From: Bacteroidia bacterium
GTDB taxonomy: Bacteria; Bacteroidota; Bacteroidia; Bacteroidales; Paludibacteraceae
NCBI GenBank assembly: GCA_009929375.1
Contig: SAAO01000011.1
Coordinates: 1 to 64,000, forward strand
Reading direction: 5' to 3'
DNA length: 64,000 nt
Both the position numbers and the translations under genes were made by a program. The notes under the pieces were generated by a model that saw only the letters and a program-made list of their open reading frames with translations, was not told the DNA's origin and did not search any database. Of the stretch, positions 9,525 through 18,363 are shown piece by piece (the stretch's first letter is position 1; each line of letters opens with the position of its first letter).

Positions 9525-10481
9525 TTAAATCAGGTCAATATCGAAGAAGTCAGACATTTCCTCACCTGTAGCATCGGCATAATCGGCTTCGGTTTGCGAC
9601 AACGAATCAAGATCGATATCACCTTCCATCTCAATCATATCGCAGGTAAATTTCATATTGCGGGTTTCAACCCATGCCAGTCCGAGACCAAGGGTAAACA
9701 CAGTGATAAGAAAATTTGGCAATAAAAGGCTGAATACATCACCGGCAGTTGCACGCGAACGGAAAGTAATGGTTTTATCGTCCTTTTCGAGCGAAAGATT
9801 TTTTACATAAAACTCAAAAAGATCTTTGTACCACCAGAAACTGTAAATACCTAATGTGATAATTGTCAGCAAATAACCTTTCAGGAAAATCCAGAAATAC
9901 TCCGAACCTTTTGCCCTGTATTTAAACTCTACATTTCCGGCACGGATATGACCAAAAATATAGTTATTCAAATTAACCGACATCCAGGCACCATAGATAC
10001 CCAAAGTAATGATTGTGAGGAAAAACCATTTAAGAAAGCCTACAATCAATTCCTTTTTGTCGCCACGATAACCAAAACGAATACCACGCCACGAAGTACG
10101 TGCCATGCGGTAACGATATGATCCGTGCAGAGCCAGTGGCAGAATAGCAATTAAAAACGCATATAAAACCACAATGGATAAAACAGGATAGCCGGCGATA
10201 AAAAGACCAGCATATAAAGCCACCATCACAGCAAAAATGAGAATTGTTTTCAGATAACCGATAAACATTTCCTTTCCGGTTCCCGAAAATGAGAATCTAT
10301 CACCATTAAACGAAGTGGAACCATAAATGTATTTTAGTTCCTTAGCCCTTGCCCAGGGATAATAAATACTTAAAGTAACAGCTGTAAGAATGGCATTTAC
10401 CACCATAATTACAAAATAATCGAGCCCTTTACCATGATAAGTAAGCTTGTAAATTTGTTTGTTTTCGTCTGTTTTTTCCAT
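9525..10481 (-). CDS. YjgN/DUF898-family polytopic membrane protein
   Basis: From the Met at 10481 the protein has 318 residues; an upstream in-frame Met (10517) would add 12 unconserved residues (MIIINQYNNQKV). The sequence has three related units with 'LTIITLGIY..W' repeats (AVTLSIYYPWARAKEL, LTIITLGIYGAWMSVNLN, LTIITLGIYSFWWYKDL). Each unit carries hydrophobic segments, and a soluble acidic tail ends the protein. This internal repetition is characteristic of YjgN (DUF898) inner-membrane proteins, whose molecular function is not known. It is divergent from the transporter gene at 10673. Confidence 0.83.
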   Translation of the reverse strand: MEKTDENKQIYKLTYHGKGLDYFVIMVVNAILTAVTLSIYYPWARAKELKYIYGSTSFNGDRFSFSGTGKEMFIGYLKTILIFAVMVALYAGLFIAGYPVLSIVVLYAFLIAILPLALHGSYRYRMARTSWRGIRFGYRGDKKELIVGFLKWFFLTIITLGIYGAWMSVNLNNYIFGHIRAGNVEFKYRAKGSEYFWIFLKGYLLTIITLGIYSFWWYKDLFEFYVKNLSLEKDDKTITFRSRATAGDVFSLLLPNFLITVFTLGLGLAWVETRNMKFTCDMIEMEGDIDLDSLSQTEADYADATGEEMSDFFDIDLI

Positions 10482-10672
10482 AACTTTTTGATTATTATAT
10501 TGGTTGATTATTATCACAACTCAAATAGCACTGATTAACTTTACAAATATCTGCAAATATAATTTGTTTTTCCGTAAATTCACAATAGCAGTTAAAAATA
10601 AAACAGAATTGAAACTATTTTCATTAAGAAAAAATCTTATATCTTTGTGGTTTTAATAAAAAAAGTAATAAT

Positions 10673-11620
10673 ATGTACGAAGCGCTACAGCAACTTGATC
10701 CGATAAAGATCAACTTTTCGGCATCGGGAATGCACGCGATAAACATTGTACTTAGCTTTATAATGTTTGGGGTTGCATTAGGAATTAAACCGGCAGAATT
10801 TAAGAACCTCATTAAAAATCCAAAGTCTACAATTTTAGGTCTTGTTTCGCAACTTTTGGCACTACCTGCGCTTACATTTTTATTGGTTATTGCATTCAGC
10901 AATCACATTACGCCTACTGTAGCTATGGGTATGATGTTGGTGGCAGCCTGCCCGGGTGGAAATATTTCAAACTTTGTATCGTCGCTTTCCAAAGCCAATA
11001 CCGAGCTTTCGATTGGACTAACAGCCTCCACTACTCTGCTGGCTACTATTATGACTCCTTTTAATTTTGCTTTCTGGGGCGGTCTTTACGTAAAATACAT
11101 TAGCAAACATGCAAGCCACACGCTCCGGCCTCTCGAAATCGACAATGGGCAAATGTTCGAAACTGTATTCATTTTGTTAGGCATTCCTTTGATATTGGGC
11201 ATTTTATTTTCTCATTATTTACCGAAATTTACCGAAAAACTCAAAAAACCAATACAATACCTATCCATAGTTTTCTTTCTGCTTATGGTAGTGCTTGCAT
11301 TTGCAAACAACATGAGCCTGTTTCTTAAATACATTTACTATGTATTTTTCTTAGTGCTAATTCACAATGGATTGGCTTTGGCTACCGGGTTTAGTATTGC
11401 CACAATTTTCAGAATCCCCAATGCCGACCGACGCACACTGACCATAGAAACCGGCATTCAGAATTCAGGCCTCGGACTGGTTTTGCTTTTCAACCCCAAG
11501 ATATTCCCGCCGCATCTCGAATTGGGTGGCATGTTGTTCATTACAGCATGGTGGGGCATTTGGCATATCATTTCAGGTTTGGGTATTGCATTTTACTGGA
11601 ACCGTAGAAATCCCAATTAA
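10673..11620 (+). CDS. Bile acid:sodium symporter (BASS) family transporter
   Basis: 315 residues with about nine to ten membrane segments. The sequence AACPGGNISNFVSSLSKANTELSIGLTASTT carries the family's conserved helix-crossing motifs, and IETGIQNSGLGLVL is the second crossover motif of BASS/SBF transporters. The substrate is not predictable: the family moves organic anions with Na+, including pantoate, pyruvate and glycolate. A TATCTTTG -7 box is at 10640-10647. The stop is 3 nt before the start of the acyltransferase gene, so the two are surely co-transcribed; an association with lipid metabolism is possible but not shown. Confidence 0.87.
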   Translation: MYEALQQLDPIKINFSASGMHAINIVLSFIMFGVALGIKPAEFKNLIKNPKSTILGLVSQLLALPALTFLLVIAFSNHITPTVAMGMMLVAACPGGNISNFVSSLSKANTELSIGLTASTTLLATIMTPFNFAFWGGLYVKYISKHASHTLRPLEIDNGQMFETVFILLGIPLILGILFSHYLPKFTEKLKKPIQYLSIVFFLLMVVLAFANNMSLFLKYIYYVFFLVLIHNGLALATGFSIATIFRIPNADRRTLTIETGIQNSGLGLVLLFNPKIFPPHLELGGMLFITAWWGIWHIISGLGIAFYWNRRNPN

Positions 11621-11623
11621 TAA

Positions 11624-12964
11624 ATGTCGAAAATTTACGAACAAAAGTTATTTTACCGCCTGCTAAAACCCTGCGTAAACAAAGCATTCGAAAGTTTTTA
11701 CGGAGATTATGTGGTGGTGGGGCGCGAAAACATTCCTGAAAAAGGCCCGGTAATATTTGCACCTAACCACAGGAATGCGCTTATGGATGCATTGGCTATT
11801 CTTTCGGTCACACCCGGAGCCTTTTCAACTTCATTTCTGGCTCGTGCTGATATTTTCAGAAAAAAGCAAATCGCAAGAATGCTGAATTTTGCGAAAATCA
11901 TGCCTGCATTCCGCATACGCGACGGGTACGAAAATCTGGGTCGTAACAACGAAACCTTCGAAATGAGTTCGGAGCTGCTGATCAACGGTAATGCACTATG
12001 CATCATGCCCGAAGGAAATCAGGAAACCGAACAGCGTATTCGTCCACTGGTGAAGGGAATTTTTCGCATTGCGTTTGCTACTCAGGAACAATGCGGACCT
12101 GAAAAACCTGTAAAAATCATTCCTGTTGGTCTCGATTACGGCAGTATTTTTAAATACGGCAAACATATTATTATCAATATTGGTAAGCCTGTGAATATGA
12201 CCGAATATCTCGAATTGTACCGCGGGAATCAGGCACAGGCCATGAATGAACTTCGTCAACGCTTAAGCGATTCGCTTAAAAACCTTACGGTTGACATTGA
12301 GAGTACCGATCATTACGAAGAAATACTGACAGCCACCGAACTGGCCGGATTTGAAGCCCAAACCGGAAGACATTTCACAATTGAATCGTTTAAACTGCGC
12401 CAGAAGGCTGCAAAAACGCTTGTAAACAAAGAAAAAACAGACACAGTTGAATTTCAGGCTTTTGCTGAAAACTGTCGTGCACTCGCTAAACAGCTCAAAG
12501 CATTGCATCTGAAACCTCAGGCATTGTCGGGCTCAAAACCTTCGCAGGCGGCGCTTGCACTCGATGCAGTTTTGCTGTGTATGACTTTTCCTATATTTGT
12601 ACAGGGATTTTTACTCAACTTTATTCCGTTTTTCCTGCCTGTATATCTCCGCAAAAACGTTTTCAAAGCCCAATATGATGGTTTTTTCAGTTCATTGCAT
12701 TTTGGCACAGGACTTCTCACATTTCCGCTGTATTATTTAATTCAAACAATTGCTTTTTTGAGTATAACTTCGGTGCCATGGTGGCTGGTTTTATTATTTA
12801 TTCCATTTCAATGTATCATTGGGAAATGGGCATTTCGCTGGTACAAAGAATTCAGAAAATATGAGGCACGAATTCGTTCTTATCGTCTTCGAATCAGCAA
12901 AAATGAAGTTTTTGAAAATGCCATTCGCAACAAAGAAGAAATCCTAAAATACATTTATAAATAA
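11624..12964 (+). CDS. PlsC-domain glycerol(-phosphate) acyltransferase with C-terminal membrane domain
   Basis: 446 residues. The PlsC-type domain spans residues 15-215. The catalytic block NHRNALMD has five rather than four residues between His49 and Asp55, as in the Gat/SCT1-like glycerol-phosphate acyltransferases. IMPEGNQE is the substrate-binding block. Residues about 320-420 carry hydrophobic segments (LLCMTFPIFVQGFLLNFIPFFLPVYL). It probably acylates glycerol 3-phosphate or lysophosphatidate at the inner membrane. It follows the BASS transporter by 3 nt and precedes a secreted protein gene by 41 nt. Confidence 0.83.
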   Translation: MSKIYEQKLFYRLLKPCVNKAFESFYGDYVVVGRENIPEKGPVIFAPNHRNALMDALAILSVTPGAFSTSFLARADIFRKKQIARMLNFAKIMPAFRIRDGYENLGRNNETFEMSSELLINGNALCIMPEGNQETEQRIRPLVKGIFRIAFATQEQCGPEKPVKIIPVGLDYGSIFKYGKHIIINIGKPVNMTEYLELYRGNQAQAMNELRQRLSDSLKNLTVDIESTDHYEEILTATELAGFEAQTGRHFTIESFKLRQKAAKTLVNKEKTDTVEFQAFAENCRALAKQLKALHLKPQALSGSKPSQAALALDAVLLCMTFPIFVQGFLLNFIPFFLPVYLRKNVFKAQYDGFFSSLHFGTGLLTFPLYYLIQTIAFLSITSVPWWLVLLFIPFQCIIGKWAFRWYKEFRKYEARIRSYRLRISKNEVFENAIRNKEEILKYIYK

Positions 12965-13005
12965 GCACTTACAAAAGTTTAATCCATAAATAAACCAACC
13001 CTGAT

Positions 13006-13941
13006 ATGAAATATTTATCCATTACAAAAAAGGCATTATTCTTAATGTCGTTTTTCTTTCTGTTTCCTGCGCTCAAAGCACAAATCAATATGGAAGATTC
13101 CACTGTGCAGGTTATTGGTTACTGGGACAAAAACGAGAAACAAAGTTATCTGATTCATGAAAAAAAGGTCACACTCGAAAGTGGTGACACTACTTCGTTT
13201 CAGGAATACACTTACAATGTAGATATACAGATTGTAGATTCGACAGCCGGGAGCTACACAGTTGAATGGAAGTATTTCAATTATAAATATGTGAGCGGCC
13301 CTGAAGAGCTGAAAACCATACTTACCGCATATCAACCCACCAAAGTATTGCTCAAAACCGACGAAATGGGAGTGCTCGCCGAAGTGCTAAACAGTGCTGA
13401 AATCAGCGCGGCAATGACCAAAAGGCTAAAAAGCCTCGTCAAAAAACACAAATCAGATCAATATCTGGTGGCCGAATTCACATCACTTCTCGAACGATAC
13501 AATTCGAAAGAAGCGGTTGAGCAGTTGGCACTCAGCGAAATTCAGCAATATTACAATTATCATGGAGCTAAGTATAAACTGAACGAAAACTTCAGTGCAA
13601 CTGTAAAATCGCCATTTATGAATATCGAGGAAGGGATTGATGCAGAATTAAATGTATGGTTGAGCGAAATAAACTCTGACGACAACAATTTCATTATACA
13701 AATGAGTAAAATTCTCGACGAAGAGACAATGAAGAAGCTCATGTATGAAGAAGCAAAAAATGATCCGGAACTAACGCCCGACGAAATGCCCGAGTTACAT
13801 GATATGCCCGAGTTAAAGGTAGAAACATGGGCGGCCTCGCGCATTCATAATTCCGGTTGGATTGTTTATTCGGTTCAAAGCATCGAAGTTTTATTCGATA
13901 GCGAAAAAAGTACCGAGGAAAGAATTATTGAACTGCTATAA
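13006..13941 (+). CDS. Exported protein of unknown function
   Basis: 311 residues with a clear signal peptide (MKYLSITKKALFLMSFFFLFPALKAQ) and no lipobox. I do not recognise the family. The mature part is acidic, rich in Lys/Glu, and predicted by eye to be mixed alpha/beta. A repeat-like DEMPELHDMPELK stretch occurs near residue 265. There is no type IX sorting domain, so a periplasmic location is likely. It is third in a probable BASS / acyltransferase / exported-protein unit that ends at the terminator at 14007-14036. Confidence 0.6.
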   Translation: MKYLSITKKALFLMSFFFLFPALKAQINMEDSTVQVIGYWDKNEKQSYLIHEKKVTLESGDTTSFQEYTYNVDIQIVDSTAGSYTVEWKYFNYKYVSGPEELKTILTAYQPTKVLLKTDEMGVLAEVLNSAEISAAMTKRLKSLVKKHKSDQYLVAEFTSLLERYNSKEAVEQLALSEIQQYYNYHGAKYKLNENFSATVKSPFMNIEEGIDAELNVWLSEINSDDNNFIIQMSKILDEETMKKLMYEEAKNDPELTPDEMPELHDMPELKVETWAASRIHNSGWIVYSVQSIEVLFDSEKSTEERIIELL

Positions 13942-14006
13942 GCATCAAAATCGAAGCCGTTACGAATCAAAGTCATCTTCACTTTGTACAAACAATATAA
14001 CTTTTT

Positions 14007-14036
14007 AGCGGGATGAAGCAATTTGTCCCGCTTTTG
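14007..14036 (+). terminator. Terminator after the BASS-acyltransferase-exported protein unit
   Basis: AGCGGGA (14007-14013) pairs with TCCCGCT (14026-14032), followed by TTTTGTTTT. Confidence 0.75.
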
Positions 14037-14124
14037 TTTTATCAGACAGTGCACAAATAGAAAAACATTCTATACCGCCAACAAATTAGTAAACAGCTGT
14101 GTTATAAATACAAAATATAAATTT

Positions 14125-14832
14125 ATGAGAACAATTCACATATTATTAATGTATTTACTGGCTTCAGGCATACAGGCACAAAGTAAAATCAGCTTTACAG
14201 CTGTGGAACATGCCAGTTTTGTGATTCAGACTTCCGAACTTGTGCTGTATGTCGATCCGGTGGGAAATGTCGAAGACTACAGCTTATTTCCTGCTCCCGA
14301 CATCATTCTGATAACCCATGCGCATGGCGATCATTTTAATTCTACGCTGATAAAAACGCTCGAAACAGAAAAAACCAAAATAGTAGCCAATACCGAAGTT
14401 GTGGAAAAACTTGGAAAAGGCCATGCGCTGAAAAATGGCGAAGTGTATTTTTGCGAAAAAATTAAAATTGAAGCCATACCCGCATACAACAGCACTCCCG
14501 AACGGCAAAAATTTCATCCAACCGGTGTGGGAAACGGATATGTACTTAATATTGGTAAAGAACGCGTGTATATTTCGGGCGACACCGAAGATATTCCCGA
14601 AATGCGCAAACTCAAAGACATCGATCACGCATTTGTGTGCATGAATCTCCCCTACACAATGTCGGTTGAGCAGGCCGCCTCAGCCATTGCCGGTTTCAGA
14701 CCGCGGAATGTGTATCCATATCATTATCGCAATCAGGATGGAAGTTACAGCGATGTGCAGGGTAAATTAAAAACCCTGTTGTCAAAATATCCCAAAATAA
14801 AAATTCATTATCTGGCTTGGTATGTAAAATAA
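14125..14832 (+). CDS. Exported metallo-beta-lactamase-fold hydrolase (UlaG-like)
   Basis: 235 residues from the ATG at 14125. That start gives a signal peptide (MRTIHILLMYLLASGIQAQ), and earlier in-frame codons would fall on the preceding terminator. The HAHGDH metal motif lies at 65-70, DPVG at 44-47 and a later SGDTED supplies the bridging Asp. YPYHYR near residue 195 supplies the last His. This small MBL type includes UlaG-like lactonases and many 'MBL fold metallo-hydrolases' of unknown substrate. With a signal peptide it acts outside the cytoplasm. It is monocistronic: terminators lie on both sides. Confidence 0.82.
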   Translation: MRTIHILLMYLLASGIQAQSKISFTAVEHASFVIQTSELVLYVDPVGNVEDYSLFPAPDIILITHAHGDHFNSTLIKTLETEKTKIVANTEVVEKLGKGHALKNGEVYFCEKIKIEAIPAYNSTPERQKFHPTGVGNGYVLNIGKERVYISGDTEDIPEMRKLKDIDHAFVCMNLPYTMSVEQAASAIAGFRPRNVYPYHYRNQDGSYSDVQGKLKTLLSKYPKIKIHYLAWYVK

Positions 14833-14885
14833 AGCCTCTTGCGTAAGGAAGTTGGTATAAAAATACAGAACAACATTTTTTGAGC

Positions 14886-14917
14886 AAAGCCGACGTTTTC
14901 AGACGCCGGCTTTTTTT
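14886..14917 (+). terminator. Terminator of the MBL-fold gene
   Basis: AAAGCCGACGT (14886-14896) pairs with ACGCCGGCTTT (14903-14913) with one mismatch, followed by T's. Confidence 0.85.
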
Positions 14918-15072
14918 GTGTAAAAATATTGGTTCTATAATGAAAAAGCACATTTTACTGCACACAAAAACATATAGTGTGCAGCATAAAATTCTAAATA
15001 TAAATGCAAAAAAAATGTATTGTTCTGATAATCAAGAAAGACATTTATTTTTTAAAATAATTCTTTATTTGG
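14918..15072. other. AT-rich spacer, no gene seen
   Basis: A run of codons here (MKKHILLHTKTYS...) has no recognisable product and ends on the mce promoter, so I do not call a gene. Confidence 0.5.
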
Positions 15073-15103
15073 TTGATAATGAGAAATAATTATTGTAAAT
15101 TTG
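15073..15103 (+). promoter_or_regulatory. Promoter of the mce-mmd operon
   Basis: TTG (15073-15075), 20 nt, then TAAATTTG (15096-15103). It lies about 70 nt upstream of the mce ATG. Confidence 0.7.
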
Positions 15104-15174
15104 CGCTAAATTTCAAATACGGAAAAATTTCTTTAATTTCGAAAATATACACTTATCAAAATTATAATAAAGTT

Positions 15175-15585
15175 ATGAATTTAACACACATTGAGCATCT
15201 CGGGATAGCTGTAAAAAGTCTCGAAACTGCAATTCCTTATTACGAATCGGTACTCGGTCTGAAATGTTATGCAGTAGAAGAAGTAGCAGAGCAAAAAGTA
15301 AAAACTGCATTTTTCAAAGTTGGACAAACAAAAATTGAACTTTTGGAATCAACAGATCCAGAAGGTCCTGTAGGTAAATTTATCGAGAAAAAAGGCGAAG
15401 GCGTTCACCACATTGCATTTGCAGTGGAAGGACTTCAGGAAACCCTCGACCTTGTAGCCGAAAAAGGGGTATCACTTATCGACAAAGCTCCCCGCAAAGG
15501 TGCTGAAGGTTTGAACATAGCTTTCCTTCACCCAAAATCAACTTTCGGTGTACTTACCGAACTTTGCGAAGATCCCAATAAATAA
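15175..15585 (+). CDS. mce: Methylmalonyl-CoA epimerase
   Basis: 136 residues from ATG 15175, chosen because family members begin at THIEHLGIAV. It interconverts (2S)- and (2R)-methylmalonyl-CoA in the succinate-propionate pathway. The VOC fold is seen as two beta-alpha-beta-beta-beta halves: metal ligands in IEHLGIAV (His), GEGVHHIAFAV (His) and a C-terminal Glu (LTELCE). It is the first gene of the five-gene mmd cluster, supplying the right epimer for decarboxylation by the downstream complex. The mutase genes are not in the window. Confidence 0.94.
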   Translation: MNLTHIEHLGIAVKSLETAIPYYESVLGLKCYAVEEVAEQKVKTAFFKVGQTKIELLESTDPEGPVGKFIEKKGEGVHHIAFAVEGLQETLDLVAEKGVSLIDKAPRKGAEGLNIAFLHPKSTFGVLTELCEDPNK

Positions 15586-15611
15586 ATCAGTTTCCGAAAA
15601 AAAAAGAAATC

Positions 15612-15661
15612 ACCTGTAACGAAGCAGTATGGCACGTGATCCTGCTGCGGCTGTTACAGGT
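15612..15661 (+). promoter_or_regulatory. Two-tier stem-loop between mce and mmdA
   Basis: ACCTGTAAC (15612-15620) pairs perfectly with GTTACAGGT (15653-15661). An inner AGCAG (15623-15627) pairs with CTGCT (15642-15646). No U-run follows, so it is not a standard terminator. It lies 20 nt before the mmdA start. A role as RNA processing, stability or regulatory element is inference. Confidence 0.5.
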
Positions 15662-15681
15662 ATTGTTAATATATATACAAA

Positions 15682-17241
15682 ATGGAAAATACAAAAAAGG
15701 TTCAAAATCTGATTGATTTGCGCGTAAAAGCCAAATTGGGAGGAGGGGAAAAGCGTATTGCTTCCCAGCACGCGAAAGGTAAATTTACTGCACGCGAAAG
15801 AATTCACATGTTACTGGACGATTCGAGTTTCGAAGAGTTCGACATGTTCGTAACACACCGCTGTACCAACTTCGGTATGGAAAAAGAAAAATACCTGGGC
15901 GACGGAGTAGTGACCGGACACGGTACTATCGATGGACGTACAGTTTTTGTTTTTGCTCAGGATTTCACCGTATTCGGTGGATCGTTGTCGGAAACTATGG
16001 CTCAGAAGATTTGTAAAGTAATGGATATGGCCATGAAAATGGGCTGTCCGGTAATTGGCATTAACGATTCGGGTGGCGCACGTATTCAGGAAGGCGTAAC
16101 TTCACTGGCCGGTTATGCCGAAATTTTTGAGCGTAACATTCTGGCATCAGGCGTTATTCCTCAGATTTCTGCCATTTTCGGTCCTTGCGCCGGTGGTGCA
16201 GTGTACTCTCCTGCCCTTACCGACTTTATTCTCATGACCGAGCAAAACTCATACATGTTCGTAACCGGTCCGAAAGTTGTAAAATCAGTTACAGGCGAAG
16301 ATATTTCGACCGAAGATCTCGGAGGTGCCGATGTTCACTCATGTAAATCAGGTGTATCGCATTTCCGCGTGGCCAACGAAGAAGCCGGTATTGAAGCTAT
16401 TCGCGAACTGATTTCTTATTTACCACAGAATAATCTGGAAGAACCACCACTCGAAGAATGTTCTGATCCGATTAACCGTTTGGATGATGCATTAAACTCA
16501 ATTATTCCGGACAATCCGAATCAGCCATACGACATGAAACAGGTTATCTCCGGTATTACCGACTACGGTAAGTTCTTCGAAGTACATGCCGATTATGCAC
16601 GCAATATTATTGTAGGATTTGCACGCTTCAATGGTATTTCGACAGGTATCGTTGCTAATCAGCCAAACTTCCTCGCCGGTGTACTCGACTGCGATTCGGC
16701 ACGCAAAGCTGCCCGCTTCGTTCGTTTCTGCGACGCTTTCAACATTCCTGTACTTACTTTGGTTGACGTTCCCGGATTCCTTCCAGGTTCTGCTCAGGAA
16801 TATTCAGGTATCATTACACACGGAGCCAAACTGATGTTTGCTTATGGTGAAGCCACAATTCCGAAAGTAACTGTTACACTTCGTAAATCATATGGTGGAG
16901 CACACGACGTAATGAGCTCAAAACAATTGCGTGGTGACTTCAACTATGCATGGCCTACAGCTGAAATTGCTGTTATGGGTGCTGCAGGTGCTATCGAAGT
17001 ACTCGAAGGTCGTGCCATTTCGGCAATTGCTGATCCTGAAGAAAAAGCAAAATTTGTAGACGAAAAAGTAAACGAATACAAAGAAAAATTTGCGAATCCA
17101 TATCAGGCTGCCTCTTACGGATATATTGATGACATCATTGAGCCCCGTAATACACGATTCCGCGTGATTCGTGCATTCCAGGCACTACAAACCAAAAAAG
17201 TAGTGAATCCTCTGAAAAAGCATTCAAATATTCCATTATAA
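15682..17241 (+). CDS. mmdA: Methylmalonyl-CoA decarboxylase alpha subunit (carboxyltransferase)
   Basis: 519 residues, full length for the biotin-dependent carboxyltransferase family. It moves the carboxyl group of methylmalonyl-CoA to the biotin of the carrier protein, forming propionyl-CoA. Landmarks are the N-terminal [36 protein letters not shown] (acyl-CoA oxyanion glycines), [16 protein letters not shown] and the second-half [20 protein letters not shown]. The same subunit can serve propionyl-CoA carboxylase, but the neighbouring membrane subunits mmdD and mmdB show the decarboxylase complex. The mmdD start follows 11 nt after the stop. Confidence 0.93.
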   Translation: MENTKKVQNLIDLRVKAKLGGGEKRIASQHAKGKFTARERIHMLLDDSSFEEFDMFVTHRCTNFGMEKEKYLGDGVVTGHGTIDGRTVFVFAQDFTVFGGSLSETMAQKICKVMDMAMKMGCPVIGINDSGGARIQEGVTSLAGYAEIFERNILASGVIPQISAIFGPCAGGAVYSPALTDFILMTEQNSYMFVTGPKVVKSVTGEDISTEDLGGADVHSCKSGVSHFRVANEEAGIEAIRELISYLPQNNLEEPPLEECSDPINRLDDALNSIIPDNPNQPYDMKQVISGITDYGKFFEVHADYARNIIVGFARFNGISTGIVANQPNFLAGVLDCDSARKAARFVRFCDAFNIPVLTLVDVPGFLPGSAQEYSGIITHGAKLMFAYGEATIPKVTVTLRKSYGGAHDVMSSKQLRGDFNYAWPTAEIAVMGAAGAIEVLEGRAISAIADPEEKAKFVDEKVNEYKEKFANPYQAASYGYIDDIIEPRNTRFRVIRAFQALQTKKVVNPLKKHSNIPL

Positions 17242-17252
17242 AACTGTAAAAT

Positions 17253-17618
17253 ATGAACATACTAGCAGTCAACTGGGCCGACGCCCTGAATGTGGTTATT
17301 TTTTCAATATCGATGGTGTTTGTTCTACTTATTCTGATTGTAATTGTGTTGAGCATTTTCAGTAAGATAGTAGCACCAAAAGTGCGTGTTCCGAAAAAAA
17401 CGACTGAGAACAACTCACAATTACCACAATCGATCGAAAAAGAATATGTGGAAGACCACTTATCAGCTGGCGACAGTGCAGCCATAGCCATGGCTTTACA
17501 CTTATATTACTCCGAAGTTCACGACGAAGAAAGCGCTGTTATCACGATTAAAACCGTTGAAAGACGTTATTCTCCATGGAGTTCAAAAATTTATGGTTTA
17601 AATAATCTGGTAAAATAA
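17253..17618 (+). CDS. mmdD: Decarboxylase delta/gamma subunit (OadG/MmdD family)
   Basis: 121 residues. One membrane helix (about residues 13-38, VVIFSISMVFVLLILIVIVL) is followed by a soluble part ending in ERRYSPWSSKIYGLN, the usual end of OadG-like subunits in this phylum. It anchors and assembles the carboxyltransferase with the membrane Na+ pump. It lies 11 nt after mmdA and 5 nt before the carrier gene, in the order expected of the operon. Confidence 0.85.
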   Translation: MNILAVNWADALNVVIFSISMVFVLLILIVIVLSIFSKIVAPKVRVPKKTTENNSQLPQSIEKEYVEDHLSAGDSAAIAMALHLYYSEVHDEESAVITIKTVERRYSPWSSKIYGLNNLVK

Positions 17619-17623
17619 TCATT

Positions 17624-18343
17624 ATGAAGAAATTCAAATTTAAAATAAACGGTAGTGAATACGAAGTTTTAATTAACGAAATTGAACAAAACATTGCCGA
17701 AATTGAAGTAAACGGAACACCGTTCACTGTTGAAATTGAGAAACAGGACAAAGCTTCGTCGATGAACAGAAAGGCAGCCGGAAAGGTAGCTGCCATCAAA
17801 ACACCAAGCCGCTCAGTGGTTGCAAATGCTATAAAAGCACCACTTCCGGGCAATGTTATGAAAATACTTGTAAGTAATGGTCAGAATGTTAAACGTGGTG
17901 ATGTTTTACTTACAATGGAATCGATGAAAATGGAAAACAACATTTTGGCCGAACACGATGGTATTATCCGTCACATTCATGTACAACAGGGACAAAGTGT
18001 TATGCAGGATGATTTACTGATCGATTTCGAAGGAACTGAAGCCGAAATTCCGGTAGCTCAGGCACCAAAAGCAGAAGTTAAGGAAACTCCGAGACAGGAA
18101 TCAGCTCCGGCAGCTGCTTCATCGGCATATGCCAAACCAATGCGTTCACCACTTCCGGGTAGTATACTGAAAGTAGCAGTAAGTGCTGGCCAACATGTAA
18201 AGCGAGGCGATTTATTGCTTACACTCGAATCGATGAAAATGGAAAACAGCATTTATGCTGAGAAAAACGGAATTGTAAGGAAAATTCACGTGCAACCAGG
18301 TCAGGCAGTTATGCAGGACGATGTGTTGCTCGATATTGAATAA
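17624..18343 (+). CDS. mmdC: Biotin carrier protein with two tandem biotinyl domains
   Basis: 239 residues, against about 120-150 for the usual single-domain gamma subunit. An N-terminal strand-rich segment (1-60) is followed by biotinyl domain 1 (about 70-136), an Ala/Pro/Glu linker (137-170) and biotinyl domain 2 (about 171-239). Each domain has the ESMKMEN biotinylation motif (acceptor Lys102 and Lys205) and the preceding PLPG turn. The motif DNA is identical over 20 bp or more in both copies, pointing to a tandem duplication. The carrier shuttles CO2 from the carboxyltransferase to the membrane decarboxylase. Both lysines look competent for biotinylation by BirA; use of both is inference. 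Confidence 0.92.
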   Translation: MKKFKFKINGSEYEVLINEIEQNIAEIEVNGTPFTVEIEKQDKASSMNRKAAGKVAAIKTPSRSVVANAIKAPLPGNVMKILVSNGQNVKRGDVLLTMESMKMENNILAEHDGIIRHIHVQQGQSVMQDDLLIDFEGTEAEIPVAQAPKAEVKETPRQESAPAAASSAYAKPMRSPLPGSILKVAVSAGQHVKRGDLLLTLESMKMENSIYAEKNGIVRKIHVQPGQAVMQDDVLLDIE

Positions 18344-18363
18344 ATACCTGTAATTAATAGAAA

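Noticed and set aside
14880-15089. Short ORF between the MBL-fold gene and mce
   Set aside because: It begins inside a terminator hairpin, runs over the mce promoter and resembles nothing known.
15612-15661. Transcription terminator between mce and mmdA
   Set aside because: The hairpin has no following U-tract and the operon clearly continues.
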